From NCBI GenBank assembly GCA_964540205.1, contig CAZIMJ010000371.1, forward strand, positions 1-21,544: a stretch of DNA of 21,544 bases, in the 5' to 3' direction. Shown here in pieces: positions 1 to 8,064 of the stretch; position 1 is the first letter of the stretch; each line of letters opens with the position of its first letter. The notes beneath the pieces are model-generated. The model was not told the DNA's origin and did not search any database. It saw nothing but the letters and a program-made list of their open reading frames with translations. The translations under genes and the position numbers were made by a program. This DNA is from WTAW01 sp964540205. GTDB taxonomy: Bacteria; Acidobacteriota; Aminicenantia; Aminicenantales; Aminicenantaceae.

Positions 1-2183
1 AGATCATCGACAAAGTGAAAATTAAATGGGAACTCAGGGGAGAATTCCTGCCATGTTTTTTCGATGTGGGCGATAGTTGCCGGTACATTTTCTGACGAGA
101 TCTTGACACTGATCATCCACAGCCATGAATCGTTCCATCCGAACATCTGAGGCTGGATCGGGTATCGCAGAGTCTGGTAGTGAAAATCCTTAACGACGCC
201 GATGATTTCCACATCATTTAAAGGGAAGGAAGATCCCCCCAGATCGTCGTGGTGAAGAATCGTCCCCACCGGTTCTTCCAATTCCAGAGTCCGCACCGCT
301 GTCTCATTCAAGAGACAAGTCCTTAATGGATCGGTCGACATTTCCCTCGAAAAATTCCTGCCGGCGATTATTTCCAGCCCATACACATCAAAATAGTCAG
401 GATCCACAGTAAAGATGGCATAGCCGCTCCTTTCGCCCTTGTACTCAAAACCTTCCCTGTTGTACACAAGCCCGGGACGCCCTTGAGAATAAGTTACATT
501 GTGGATCTGAGAGTGCTGCATAAGCTTGTTCTTGAAGGTTTCTTTATTTTTGCGGATACTCATGTTCCGATAGATCTCCATATAAACAATGTGCTCTTTT
601 TTAAAACCCAAATCTTTATTCTTGATGTACTGAAGCTGCTTTAAAACGACTAATGTGGCAATAATCAGAATAATAGAGATGCTGAACTGGAAACTAATGA
701 GGACTTTGCGAAATACACCGGACTTCACTCCCTTGACCTTCTCTCTCTTTAATACAGCCACCGGACGGAAAGCCGACAGATAAAAGGCAGGATAAATTCC
801 TGCGAGTACGCCCACGAGAACTGCCCCTCCGGCAAAAATGAACAACACCAGAGGATTCCAAATATAATCCACAGTGAGACTTCGCTGGGTCAGTCTGCTA
901 AATTCCGGAAGGAACATCGCTGCCAAGCCTGTAGCCGCCACAAACGAGACCAAACTGAAAAGGACGGACTCGCTCAGAAATTGCGTAACAAGTCGCTTCC
1001 GTGTGGATCCCACCACCTTTTTGATCCCGACTTCCTTGGCCCTAAGCGAAGCCCGGGCGGTCGATAGATTGAGAAAATTCACACAGGCAATGAGCAGAAT
1101 AAACATGGCGATGGCCATAAACACATAAACCATCTGTTTATTCCCCTGATGACCGTAGAGCACTGCTGAAAAATATAGGTCCCTCAGCGGAAACAACTCA
1201 AAGGCAAAATCGACGTTCCATAATTCCTTTAGGGTGTCATGAAACAAGTCAGTGATCTTACCAGCCACAGCCACTCTATCATGTGTTTTTGGCAGTAAAA
1301 CATATGTCGCAAGATTCCAGGAATTAAAGCTGTCCAACTCGCTCTGGCCGATGATTTTCCCCAAATTTTCGAATGGCGCCAGCACATCAAACCGCAAGTG
1401 CGTGCGCTCGAGGTCTCTCATTACTGCTGTCACGTGGTACTCGTGGCGGTTGTTCACCTCGAGTGTTTGTCCGATGGGATCTTCATTGCCGAATATCCGC
1501 CTTGCCACACTCTCTGTCAGGATTAATGCAAATGGATCCTCGAGTGCAGTCTTTGGATTTCCCGCGATAAAGGAAAATGTGAAAACATCGAACACCGAGG
1601 AGTCTGCCCAGCCGAAGTTTCTGATCACTAATGATTTTTCTTTACTCGGGTCATTGTTCGGCCGATATTTCATCAGGTAGTCGTGCCGGAACTTGAAGCG
1701 AACGACCTTCTGAGCTTCGGCAATATTTTCCGAGATCAGCTTCCCCACAGCCGGAGCCGTGGACAATTGCTGCCCGTTTTCGCCCTGGACGCGGTAGATC
1801 CTCTCTAAGTTTTCGTGATGTTTATCGACACTGAATTCATGCTGCACAAAAAGTGTGATCAGCATGAACACGCCGATGCCTAATGTCAGTCCTGCGAAAT
1901 TAATAAATGAATAACCCTTGTGCTTTTTTATAAGACGGCAGAACACTCTGAGATAGTTCCCGGTCATGGCAAAACTCCAATAAAGTGTGTTTTTAAAAAA
2001 TGCTGGGAGTGCCGCCGGAATCTGAAGCCAGTAGCCAATGCGAGCTTTTAGGGGGCTCTCCTCCCGATATATCGATAAGAACTGCTCCTCCAGGTCGCCC
2101 ATGGCCCCGTAGCGGATATCGCTGTCGATGATCCGCCCTAGGATCCACCGGGCGATGCGAGGAGGTTTTGGTGATTTAATCAT
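1..2183 (-). CDS. ABC transporter permease, MacB/FtsX type with N-terminal permease prefix domain (partial, C-terminus off the left edge)
   Basis: The reverse strand reads without a stop from ATG at 2183 to base 1, about 727 codons, so the C-terminus lies outside the window. Residues 1-75 match the permease prefix domain found before MacB-like permeases in Acidobacteriota-type genomes (ARWILGRIIDSDIRYGAMGD, then LEEQF). A first membrane segment lies near 91-113 and an extracytoplasmic MacB-like domain fills roughly 115-345. FtsX-type segments follow near 350-378, 390-420, 446-470 and 489-512, with the motif ARASLRAKEVGIKKVVGSTR between them. A second extracytoplasmic domain runs to the edge, where the last membrane segments are expected. 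The family moves lipids, peptides or drugs, or transmits mechanical force across the envelope; no ATPase is visible here, so the substrate is unknown. The start lies 24 bases after the PadR stop, which indicates one operon. Confidence 0.9.
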   Translation of the reverse strand, partial: MIKSPKPPRIARWILGRIIDSDIRYGAMGDLEEQFLSIYREESPLKARIGYWLQIPAALPAFFKNTLYWSFAMTGNYLRVFCRLIKKHKGYSFINFAGLTLGIGVFMLITLFVQHEFSVDKHHENLERIYRVQGENGQQLSTAPAVGKLISENIAEAQKVVRFKFRHDYLMKYRPNNDPSKEKSLVIRNFGWADSSVFDVFTFSFIAGNPKTALEDPFALILTESVARRIFGNEDPIGQTLEVNNRHEYHVTAVMRDLERTHLRFDVLAPFENLGKIIGQSELDSFNSWNLATYVLLPKTHDRVAVAGKITDLFHDTLKELWNVDFAFELFPLRDLYFSAVLYGHQGNKQMVYVFMAIAMFILLIACVNFLNLSTARASLRAKEVGIKKVVGSTRKRLVTQFLSESVLFSLVSFVAATGLAAMFLPEFSRLTQRSLTVDYIWNPLVLFIFAGGAVLVGVLAGIYPAFYLSAFRPVAVLKREKVKGVKSGVFRKVLISFQFSISIILIIATLVVLKQLQYIKNKDLGFKKEHIVYMEIYRNMSIRKNKETFKNKLMQHSQIHNVTYSQGRPGLVYNREGFEYKGERSGYAIFTVDPDYFDVYGLEIIAGRNFSREMSTDPLRTCLLNETAVRTLELEEPVGTILHHDDLGGSSFPLNDVEIIGVVKDFHYQTLRYPIQPQMFGWNDSWLWMISVKISSENVPATIAHIEKTWQEFSPEFPFNFHFVDD

Positions 2184-2207
2184 TATCACTTCTCTAATAC
2201 ATGGAAA

Positions 2208-2531
2208 TTAGCCCTCAAATTTCTGAGGAGTGATTTCTTCCCAGATCAATTTTTGGACGCGGTAAAGGTCAACCAATGCGTCTTTACCTTTTTTGGTGAC
2301 ACGATAGTAGACCTTGGCGCGGCCGCCGCGTTCTGGGGTTGGCTCTCCTTTAATGGTGGTCACATAGCCGTTTTTTTGCAGACGCCCTAAGGGGCCATAG
2401 ATAGCTCCCAGGAGCCATTTTTTGCTCGTGGCCTTAATGACCTCCTCCCGAATTGACATTCCATAAGCCTCATCACCCAACCGCCAGATCGCCAGTAGAA
2501 TGATCTCTTCGATCCGAGAGAGTAGCTTCAT
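2208..2531 (-). CDS. PadR-family transcriptional regulator
   Basis: A 107-residue winged-helix protein of normal length for a short PadR regulator. It begins MKLLSRIEEIILLAIWRLGD, the usual first helix, followed by AYGMSIREEV, then LLGAIYGPLGRLQKNGYV (recognition helix) and the beta wing around GGRAKVYYRVTKKGKDAL. PadR proteins normally repress an adjacent transporter or detoxification gene and release DNA on ligand binding. Here the partner is the downstream permease, 24 bases away on the same strand. This PadR plus prefix-domain permease pairing is common in Acidobacteriota-type genomes. A GAAGGG ribosome site lies about 9 bases before ATG. The ligand cannot be inferred. Confidence 0.9.
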   Translation of the reverse strand: MKLLSRIEEIILLAIWRLGDEAYGMSIREEVIKATSKKWLLGAIYGPLGRLQKNGYVTTIKGEPTPERGGRAKVYYRVTKKGKDALVDLYRVQKLIWEEITPQKFEG

Positions 2532-2559
2532 TGTTCTGTCCCTTCACTATATTTATACG

Positions 2560-2572
2560 TTTTATGATAAAA
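2560..2572. promoter_or_regulatory. Short AT-rich palindrome upstream of padR, possible operator
   Basis: TTTTATGATAAAA is a perfect 6+1+6 inverted repeat centred 35 bases upstream of the PadR start codon. On the minus strand it lies just before a possible -10 (TATAAA); I found no good -35. PadR proteins often autoregulate, so this may be an operator. An AT-rich palindrome this short can arise by chance. Confidence 0.25.
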
Positions 2573-2599
2573 TTGGTTGCCAACAAATTTAAAAAAAAA

Positions 2600-2643
2600 G
2601 GGACTGGCTCCGATTTTCTGCAAGAAAAGAGGTGCCTGTCCCC
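2600..2643 (+). repeat. REP-like hairpin, copy 1
   Basis: GGGACTGGCTCC and GGTGCCTGTCCC form an imperfect stem with two T-T oppositions around an AT-rich centre, flanked by A and T runs. The same outer arms recur at 3741-3784 in the same orientation. The GGGACTGGC/GCCTGTCCC arm pair resembles dispersed palindromes mobilised by RAYT (REP-associated tyrosine transposase) proteins; that link comes from memory of the family. No RAYT gene is in the window. Confidence 0.75.
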
Positions 2644-2732
2644 TGGTTTTTTCCCTATGTCGTTCTTAACAAATCCATGTTACTATAATCTCTGAAATAA
2701 TTTATTCACAATCCAAACCTAAGGAACGATCC

Positions 2733-3737
2733 ATGAAAGCCATGCTCCTTAATAAATTCGCCCTTATAGACCAGAGTCCCCTTGAATTGACTGATGTCCC
2801 AATGCCGGAATCCGGAGCCGAAGACATCCTCATCCACATCAATGTCTGTGGCATTTGCCACACCGACCTGCACACTATTGAGGGCGAACTCCCCGACGTC
2901 AAACTTCCGATCATCCCCGGCCACCAAATTGTCGGAAACATAGAAAAGATGGGAAGCAAGGTCTCTCGCTTCAAAGAGGGGGACAGAGTTGGAGTGGCAT
3001 GGCTCTACTCGACAGAGGACGATTGCAAGTATGCCCAACAGGGCAAAGAAAACCTCTGCGAGAATGCCCAATTCACCGGATATCATGTCAACGGAGGTTA
3101 CGCAGAATACATCGCAATTCCCGAGAAATTTGCCTATCCTATCCCTTCCATTTTTTCTGATCAAGAGGCTGCGCCTCTCCTTTGTGCAGGGATCATCGGC
3201 TACAGAGCTCTGCGCCTCAGCGAAATCAAATCCGGCCAACGCCTTGGCCTTATCGGTTTTGGCGCATCTGCCCATGTGGCCATTCAGGTGGCTGTTTACT
3301 GGGAGTGTGAAGTCAATGTCTTCTCACGGAGCGAGGAGCACCGCAGCCTTGCCCGAAAACTCGGCGCAGTCTGGACCGGAACATTAAAAGATAATCCCCC
3401 TCACAAGCTCGACAGCATCGTGAATTTCACTCCCGCAGGACCAACAGTCCTGGATGGCATGAAACTCTTAGACAAAGGTGGAACACAAGCACTTGCCGGT
3501 ATTTACATGTCTCCCATCCCGGAGATGGATTATGTGAAATATCTCTACCATGAACGAACTCTCCGTAGCGTGGCCAATGCCACACGACAAGATGGCAACG
3601 AACTCCTCAAAATTGCAGCAGAGATCCCCATCAAAACCACGACCCAAATCTTTCCCCTTGAAGAAGCCAACCAAGCCCTCCAACTCCTCAAAGACAGCAA
3701 GATCGACGGCGCCGCCGTCCTCCAAATCACAGAATAA
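2733..3737 (+). CDS. Zinc-dependent alcohol dehydrogenase (MDR family, AdhA-like)
   Basis: A 334-residue medium-chain dehydrogenase expected to oxidise alcohols or reduce aldehydes with NAD(P). The catalytic zinc set is visible: Cys42 in CGICHTDLH, His64 in PGHQIVG and Cys151 in PLLCAGIIGYRAL. The nucleotide-binding glycine motif is LIGFGASAH near 173-181. The structural-zinc loop is abnormal. In the usual CxxCxxCx7C pattern, positions 95 and 101 are Glu and Ala here and only Cys98 and Cys109 remain, so a structural zinc is unlikely to be held normally. Length is typical and the frame is intact. AAGGA precedes ATG by about 7 bases, and a TATAAT box lies at 2684-2689 with a poor -35. The gene stands alone between two REP-like hairpins, the second right after its stop codon. 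Substrate is not predictable. Confidence 0.92.
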   Translation: MKAMLLNKFALIDQSPLELTDVPMPESGAEDILIHINVCGICHTDLHTIEGELPDVKLPIIPGHQIVGNIEKMGSKVSRFKEGDRVGVAWLYSTEDDCKYAQQGKENLCENAQFTGYHVNGGYAEYIAIPEKFAYPIPSIFSDQEAAPLLCAGIIGYRALRLSEIKSGQRLGLIGFGASAHVAIQVAVYWECEVNVFSRSEEHRSLARKLGAVWTGTLKDNPPHKLDSIVNFTPAGPTVLDGMKLLDKGGTQALAGIYMSPIPEMDYVKYLYHERTLRSVANATRQDGNELLKIAAEIPIKTTTQIFPLEEANQALQLLKDSKIDGAAVLQITE

Positions 3738-3790
3738 AATGGGGACTGGCTCGTTTTTGCGTAAGCAAAAAGGTGCCTGTCCCCAATTTT
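3736..3790 (+). repeat. REP-like hairpin, copy 2, abutting the alcohol dehydrogenase stop
   Basis: Core 3741-3784 has the same outer arms as copy 1 (GGGGACTGGC and GCCTGTCCCC), with a perfect inner stem TTTTTGC-GTAA-GCAAAAA and outer AAAAT/ATTTT pairing. It starts within one base of the dehydrogenase stop codon. The folded RNA, followed by a T-rich tract, could help terminate or protect that transcript. Orientation matches copy 1 at 2600. Confidence 0.8.
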
Positions 3791-3805
3791 AAGCTTTCTA
3801 AACGA

Positions 3806-3834
3806 TTGAAAATTCCTCACCATTCCGCTATATT
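3806..3834 (+). promoter_or_regulatory. Predicted sigma-70 promoter for tRNA-Arg(ACG)
   Basis: TTGAAA at 3806-3811 and TATATT at 3829-3834 are separated by exactly 17 bases. The expected start near 3841 is about 26 bases before the tRNA 5' end, a normal leader length. Confidence 0.6.
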
Positions 3835-3866
3835 TATTACACCTTCAAAACTGAAGGGTATCTGGT

Positions 3867-3943
3867 GCGCCCGTAGCTCAGCTGGATAGAGCGACTGACT
3901 ACGAATCAGTAGGTCGGCAGTTCGAATCTGTCCGGGCGTACCA
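3867..3943 (+). tRNA. tRNA-Arg (anticodon ACG)
   Basis: The 77 bases fold as a complete cloverleaf. The acceptor stem pairs GCGCCCG with CGGGCGT (G1-U72 wobble). The D arm is GCTCAGCTGGATAGAGC. The anticodon stem ACTGA/TCAGT encloses loop CTACGAA, giving anticodon ACG, and the T loop is TTCGAAT. The 3' CCA is encoded. After A34-to-inosine editing, ACG reads CGU, CGC and CGA. No clear terminator follows. Confidence 0.96.
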
Positions 3944-4537
3944 GGCATCTCCTTATTTTTCAATAGTCTATATGCACTCCTGACCTCATACTTTAATAAG
4001 ATCTTCACCCATGAGGTCTTCTCCCTGCTGCTCCGGGAAAAGCTCATCGGCCTTTTCCTGGTGCAGAAGATTTTCCGTTGGCGCAGAGGATCATCTCGGT
4101 ACGCTCGAGCCCGGCAATCTGGCGGACATAACCTATCCTCTTATCGAACTCATATACTGCATTTTATCAAGAATCATAGGAAAAGGATATTGGGCGCGAC
4201 TTCGCGGACGGTTTTCCCCTTTTTTGACTGATCTTCGGGTTGTTAGATTATTTTTTCAGTGGACTCGAAATAGCTGTGTACTTTTTGGCTTAAAGAGCCA
4301 CCCGGTAACCCTGTGTCGATGTTTTCTTGGTCTTCGTCTCGTGTTCTAAATCTGTTCTAATTGTGTTATGAAAAAGGTGAGATTCGAGTTCATTATCCGC
4401 TTTACAAAAGGCATCCCGCATCATTTTCAGGCTGGATTGGATGTACACTCTACCCGTCATTCTGAAGCGGCAGGATGCTTCTTACAACCAGGCCCTCTTT
4501 GCTATCCGGGGTAAGGGAGTTGAGTAACCTGTTCCTG
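3944..4537. other. Intergenic stretch with gene debris only
   Basis: I see no intact gene here. A 112-codon plus-strand frame (4011-4349) has no overall family resemblance but contains one short recognisable motif, listed separately. A different frame across 3962-4080 contains EVFSLLLREKLIG and QKIFRWRR, faintly like IS91-type transposases. The rest (4140-4537) shows no promoter, repeat or RNA that I could support. Confidence 0.5.
4071..4130 (+). pseudogene. Possible relic of an amidohydrolase C-terminal region
   Basis: One frame reads FSVGAEDHLGTLEPGNLADI. This closely follows the signature near the C-terminus of imidazolonepropionase-type amidohydrolases, G-x-E-D-[RHK]-[IL]-G-[ST]-L-E-P-G-K-x-A-D-L. 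Flanking sequence in the same frame does not continue the family fold, so this would be a short decayed fragment. A single 20-residue match leaves chance resemblance possible. Confidence 0.4.
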
Positions 4538-7500
4538 TTATTCCACGATTATGTTCGGGACGTTTTTCTTGCGGAGCATTTCGTTGAACGCGCCCAGCTC
4601 CTTGATGAGGACTCCCTCCAGCAGGCCCAGGGTACTGCGTAACTGCTCCTCGAGCACTCTCTGCACCTCCAGCTGCTGGCTGGTCGGCCTGAAATCGCCG
4701 CTAGCGAGGCCGTTGGCCAGGTAATTGATCTTCGAGATGAGCTTGGCCCCGAAGCGGACGCCGTCCTGTCCTCTACCCGTAAGGCGCAGGTCGACCAGGT
4801 TCGTTTCCAGGTCCGTCAGCTTCCGGTTCAAATCTTCGCCTGAATTGCGGATCGCAGCATCGTCGTTTAACCTGAGGAACCCTTCAAGCTGACTCCGCAC
4901 GACCTCTACCCGGTTCACCATGGCGGCTGCGTCGTTGAGGTCTTTTCTCAGCTCGAAAAGCATGACCATCTGCGCCTGGATATCCGCCTCACTGCCGCCC
5001 GAGTTCGGGTCCTTGAGCACAGTGAGGGGCTGCGTCAGCTCGCGCTCGCCGACCGCGATTTTCACGGTGTAGCTGCCTGGAGGCGCCAGGATGCTGAGCG
5101 AGCCTGCACCGGGGGCCGACCGCCACCCATCAGGACCCACCTCCAGCCAGGCCGCATACAGCGGGCTGGTGCGGAGACGGACTTCCTCCGAAGGTTCGTA
5201 GCGGAGGTCCCAGCAGATCCGGTTGATCCCTGCCCGGTTCGAGCCGGTCAGTCTGCGGACCACTTCGCCTTTCTGATCCAGAATCGTGAGCGAGACGCCG
5301 TCCGGCGCCGGATCTTTCAGGAAGTAGTTAATTGATGCACCATATTTCGGGTTCTCGCCAACCGTGGGGTCATCGTAAGGGGTTGACGGCGCCGTTATGG
5401 GCCGGAAACGGTACGCCGGTCGTGGCGGAAACAGGTGCAGTCCGGAGGCGAGCACCTCTGCAGTGAGCTGCTGCAGCGGCGTAATATCGTCCATGATCCA
5501 GAAGCCGCGGCCGTAAGTCGCGATCACCAGGTCGTTGAAATGTTCCTGCACCGTAATGCCGTAGACCGGGGCATGCGGCAGGTCGTTCTGCAGCGGCTGC
5601 CAGTTCTCGCCTTCGTTGAAGGATACGTAGATTGCGTTCTCCGTTCCCAGGTAGATCAACCCGCGACGCACGGGGTCCTCGCATATCCAGTGTGCGTAAC
5701 TCAGCATGCTCCTTGGGATGCCGTTGGTAATCGATCGAAACGTCCTGCCGTAGTCCTTTGTCCTGTAGACAAAGGGATCGCGGTTGTTCATCTGGTGAAA
5801 GTCGACGGCGATGTAAGCCGTCGCTGCATCGTAGCGTGAAGGCGCAATGCAGCGGACTGAGCCCCAGGGCGGCAGGTCAGGCAGGTTCGCCGTAATGTTT
5901 GTCCAGGTCTTCCCTCCGTCGCGCGTCAATTGAACTAGGCCGTCATTGGTGCCAACCCAAATGAGCCCGCGTTCCTTCGGTGATTCGGCAATGGCATAGA
6001 CGACGCCCGCATATTCGACGCCGATGTTGTCGGGCGTAAGGCCGCCGGAGCTCCCCATGCGGCTGCGGTCGTTGAGTGTGAGGTCGGGACTGATGAGCTG
6101 CCAGCTCTGGCCGTCGTCAGTCGTGCGGTGGACATGCTGGCTGCCGACGTAAAGCGTACTGCGATCGTGCGGAGAGATCTGGAATGGCGAGTCCCAGACG
6201 AAACGGTATTTTACACCCTCCGCCGGACCGTTGGACCGGTCGGGCCATACCTCGACGTTGCGGAACTGCCGCCGGTTCTCCTCAAAACGCACGAGGATGC
6301 CGCCGACCATGCCGGAACCGGACGCGGTGGACCAGATGATGTTGGAATCGACGGGATCGGGCGTCGCCCAGCCGCTCTCGCCGCCTCCCACCGAATGCCA
6401 CATGCCGCGCGGAATTCCCCTGCGGCTCAGGCGGCTGTTGCTCGGCCCGCGATACGAAGGCTCGTCCTGCTTGTTGCCGAAGACGTTATAGGGGATCTCA
6501 TTGTCGGTGGTGACGTGGTACATCTGCGCATTGGTCAGCCGCTGGCGGAACCAGGTGCGCCCTCGGTTGATGGTAATCGATAGCCCCTGGTCGTGGCCGA
6601 CGATCTGGCGGTCCGGATTCGTGGGATCGATCCAGATGTCGTGGTGGTCACCGCCGGGCGCCTCGCCGCGGGGCACTATGTCGAGTGTCCGGCCGCCGTC
6701 GATGGACCTGGCGTACGACGCCGTCAGGAAATATGCCTCGTCTTCGTCGTCGGGGGCCACGGCCATGCGCGAGTAGTAGTGGGCCCGCCCCATGGCGTTG
6801 CGGTCGTGACTCACTACGGTCCAACTCTCGCCTCCGTCGTCGCTGCGAAACACCTGGCCGCTGTCGGTCGGCTGCCCTTTCCACGGTATGCCGTCGCCGG
6901 TTTCGATCAAGGCGTAGACGCGGTTCGGATTCGAGGCGGCGATAGCGACGGCGACCTTGCCCACCGGCTTGGAAGGCAGCCCGCGGCCGCTCAGCTTATT
7001 CCAGGTCGCTCCGCCGTCACGCGAGAGGAACAGGCCACTCCCGGGCCCGCCGCTCTCGCGGCCCCAGGTGCGGATCTCAAGCTGCCACATGCCCGCAAAG
7101 AGCACGCGCGGGTTTGTCGGATCCATGGCGATATCCGAGCAGCCGGTGTGCTCGTCGACAAAGAGCACCTTGGTCCAGGTCTTGCCGCCGTCCGTCGTGC
7201 GGAACACACCCCGATCTGGCTGCGGCCCGTAGGCATGGCCCAGAGCGCATGCAAAGACAACGTCGGGATTTCGGGGATCGATGACAATGCGAGGAATGCG
7301 CCCGCTCAGCTCGAGCCCCATCAATGCCCACGTCTTGCCGGCGTCCATCGACTTGTAAATGCCCTGGCCGACGGAAATGTGGCTGCGGATCTTGCCTTCG
7401 CCGGTGCCGGCCCACACGATGTTGGGATCCGAATTCGCCACCGCGAGGGAGCCGATCGACTGCACCGGCTGGTCGTCAAAGATGGGCTGCCAGTGGACAC

Positions 7501-7738
7501 CGCCATCGGTTGTCTTGTAGATGCCACCCGAGGCTGCACCGGCATAATAGACTCGGGGATCGCCTGGCACGCCGGCAACGGCTGAGAAACGGTTGCCTTC
7601 CGGTCCAACGAAACGCCAGTGGAACTGCCGATATGCGTCGGCGCTCGGCAGCGCACCCTGCTGCGCCAGGGCCACCTGTGCACACGCCGCGGCCAGCACG
7701 AGTGCGATAAAGAGGACGAATCTCGTTGCTCTCGACAT
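4538..7738 (-). CDS. Secreted Asp-box/VPS10-like beta-propeller protein (BNR-repeat glycosyl hydrolase-like)
   Basis: A 1066-residue exported protein. Residues 1-25 are a signal peptide (hydrophobic stretch RFVLFIALVLAAACA, likely cut after VALA); Cys19 is a weak alternative lipobox. At least nine Asp-box motifs (S/T-x-D-x-G-x-x-W/F) follow, among them KTTDGGVHW (75-83), KSMDAGKTW, RTTDGGKTW, LSRDGGATW, RSDDGGESW, RTTDDGQSW, LTRDGGKTW and RTKDYGRTF. These are turns of sortilin/VPS10- or sialidase-like propellers spanning roughly residues 40-750. A beta-rich region (ILDQKGEVVRRLTGSNRAG) and an alpha-helical tail follow. Such proteins are abundant in Acidobacteriota, often annotated as glycosyl hydrolases; no catalytic set is evident, so a binding or scaffold role is equally possible. 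AGGAGG precedes ATG with good spacing. Base composition is far more GC-rich than either neighbour, which suggests transfer or rearrangement. Confidence 0.85.
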   Translation of the reverse strand: MSRATRFVLFIALVLAAACAQVALAQQGALPSADAYRQFHWRFVGPEGNRFSAVAGVPGDPRVYYAGAASGGIYKTTDGGVHWQPIFDDQPVQSIGSLAVANSDPNIVWAGTGEGKIRSHISVGQGIYKSMDAGKTWALMGLELSGRIPRIVIDPRNPDVVFACALGHAYGPQPDRGVFRTTDGGKTWTKVLFVDEHTGCSDIAMDPTNPRVLFAGMWQLEIRTWGRESGGPGSGLFLSRDGGATWNKLSGRGLPSKPVGKVAVAIAASNPNRVYALIETGDGIPWKGQPTDSGQVFRSDDGGESWTVVSHDRNAMGRAHYYSRMAVAPDDEDEAYFLTASYARSIDGGRTLDIVPRGEAPGGDHHDIWIDPTNPDRQIVGHDQGLSITINRGRTWFRQRLTNAQMYHVTTDNEIPYNVFGNKQDEPSYRGPSNSRLSRRGIPRGMWHSVGGGESGWATPDPVDSNIIWSTASGSGMVGGILVRFEENRRQFRNVEVWPDRSNGPAEGVKYRFVWDSPFQISPHDRSTLYVGSQHVHRTTDDGQSWQLISPDLTLNDRSRMGSSGGLTPDNIGVEYAGVVYAIAESPKERGLIWVGTNDGLVQLTRDGGKTWTNITANLPDLPPWGSVRCIAPSRYDAATAYIAVDFHQMNNRDPFVYRTKDYGRTFRSITNGIPRSMLSYAHWICEDPVRRGLIYLGTENAIYVSFNEGENWQPLQNDLPHAPVYGITVQEHFNDLVIATYGRGFWIMDDITPLQQLTAEVLASGLHLFPPRPAYRFRPITAPSTPYDDPTVGENPKYGASINYFLKDPAPDGVSLTILDQKGEVVRRLTGSNRAGINRICWDLRYEPSEEVRLRTSPLYAAWLEVGPDGWRSAPGAGSLSILAPPGSYTVKIAVGERELTQPLTVLKDPNSGGSEADIQAQMVMLFELRKDLNDAAAMVNRVEVVRSQLEGFLRLNDDAAIRNSGEDLNRKLTDLETNLVDLRLTGRGQDGVRFGAKLISKINYLANGLASGDFRPTSQQLEVQRVLEEQLRSTLGLLEGVLIKELGAFNEMLRKKNVPNIIVE

Positions 7739-8064
7739 TAAAACCTCCTGGTGGGATGGAAAGACAAAAAATTCTTTTTCAGCTCTACGGGCTGGATGAG
7801 TATCTTTGACCTCATTTTCCTATTAAACAATCGTCAGGAAATATAAATCATGATAAAAAGGATGTCAAGGACCATTGGAAGTCATTGGAAGTCACTCCTG
7901 ATGGGCGAAAATGCCTCAATGGCCGCAGAGACGAAAAAAAAGTCTGAAATCAGTCAGGCCTCTCCGCCAGAAAGGTTAGCTTGAGTAGATTGATGATACG
8001 AAGAAATGTCTGGTTAGAATAGAGACTTATTGTGACTAAGACGTTGGATAACCCGTCCAATGCT
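7739..8064. other. Intergenic stretch: 5' region of the propeller gene, otherwise empty
   Basis: It holds the ribosome site and promoter of the minus-strand propeller gene. A perfect tandem duplication of CATTGGAAGT lies at 7873-7892. From 7893 to 8064 I see no gene, RNA or promoter. Confidence 0.5.
7840..7868 (-). promoter_or_regulatory. Predicted sigma-70 promoter of the propeller gene
   Basis: On the minus strand TTGACA (7868-7863) and TATATT (7845-7840) are separated by exactly 17 bases, a near-consensus pair. The start would fall near 7833, giving a leader of about 95 bases before ATG at 7738. The promoter lies in AT-rich sequence while the gene it drives is GC-rich. Confidence 0.6.

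Noticed and set aside
2733..3725. Minus-strand and alternative frames across the dehydrogenase (for example 2706-3275)
   Set aside because: Shadows of the intact dehydrogenase, which carries all family motifs in its own frame.
3962..4090. Frame with EVFSLLLREKLIG and QKIFRWRR, like an IS91-type transposase
   Set aside because: The resemblance is short and overlaps, in another frame, the better amidohydrolase motif; no downstream transposase signature is found.
6593..7585. 330-codon plus-strand frame opposite the propeller gene, with many shorter ones in 5370-7710
   Set aside because: These are shadows of the GC-rich minus-strand gene: low-complexity Arg/Ala/Gly-rich translations, no ribosome sites and no family resemblance.
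7873..7892. Tandem duplication of CATTGGAAGT
   Set aside because: Only two units of ten bases; no array, CRISPR-like spacing or regulatory context.
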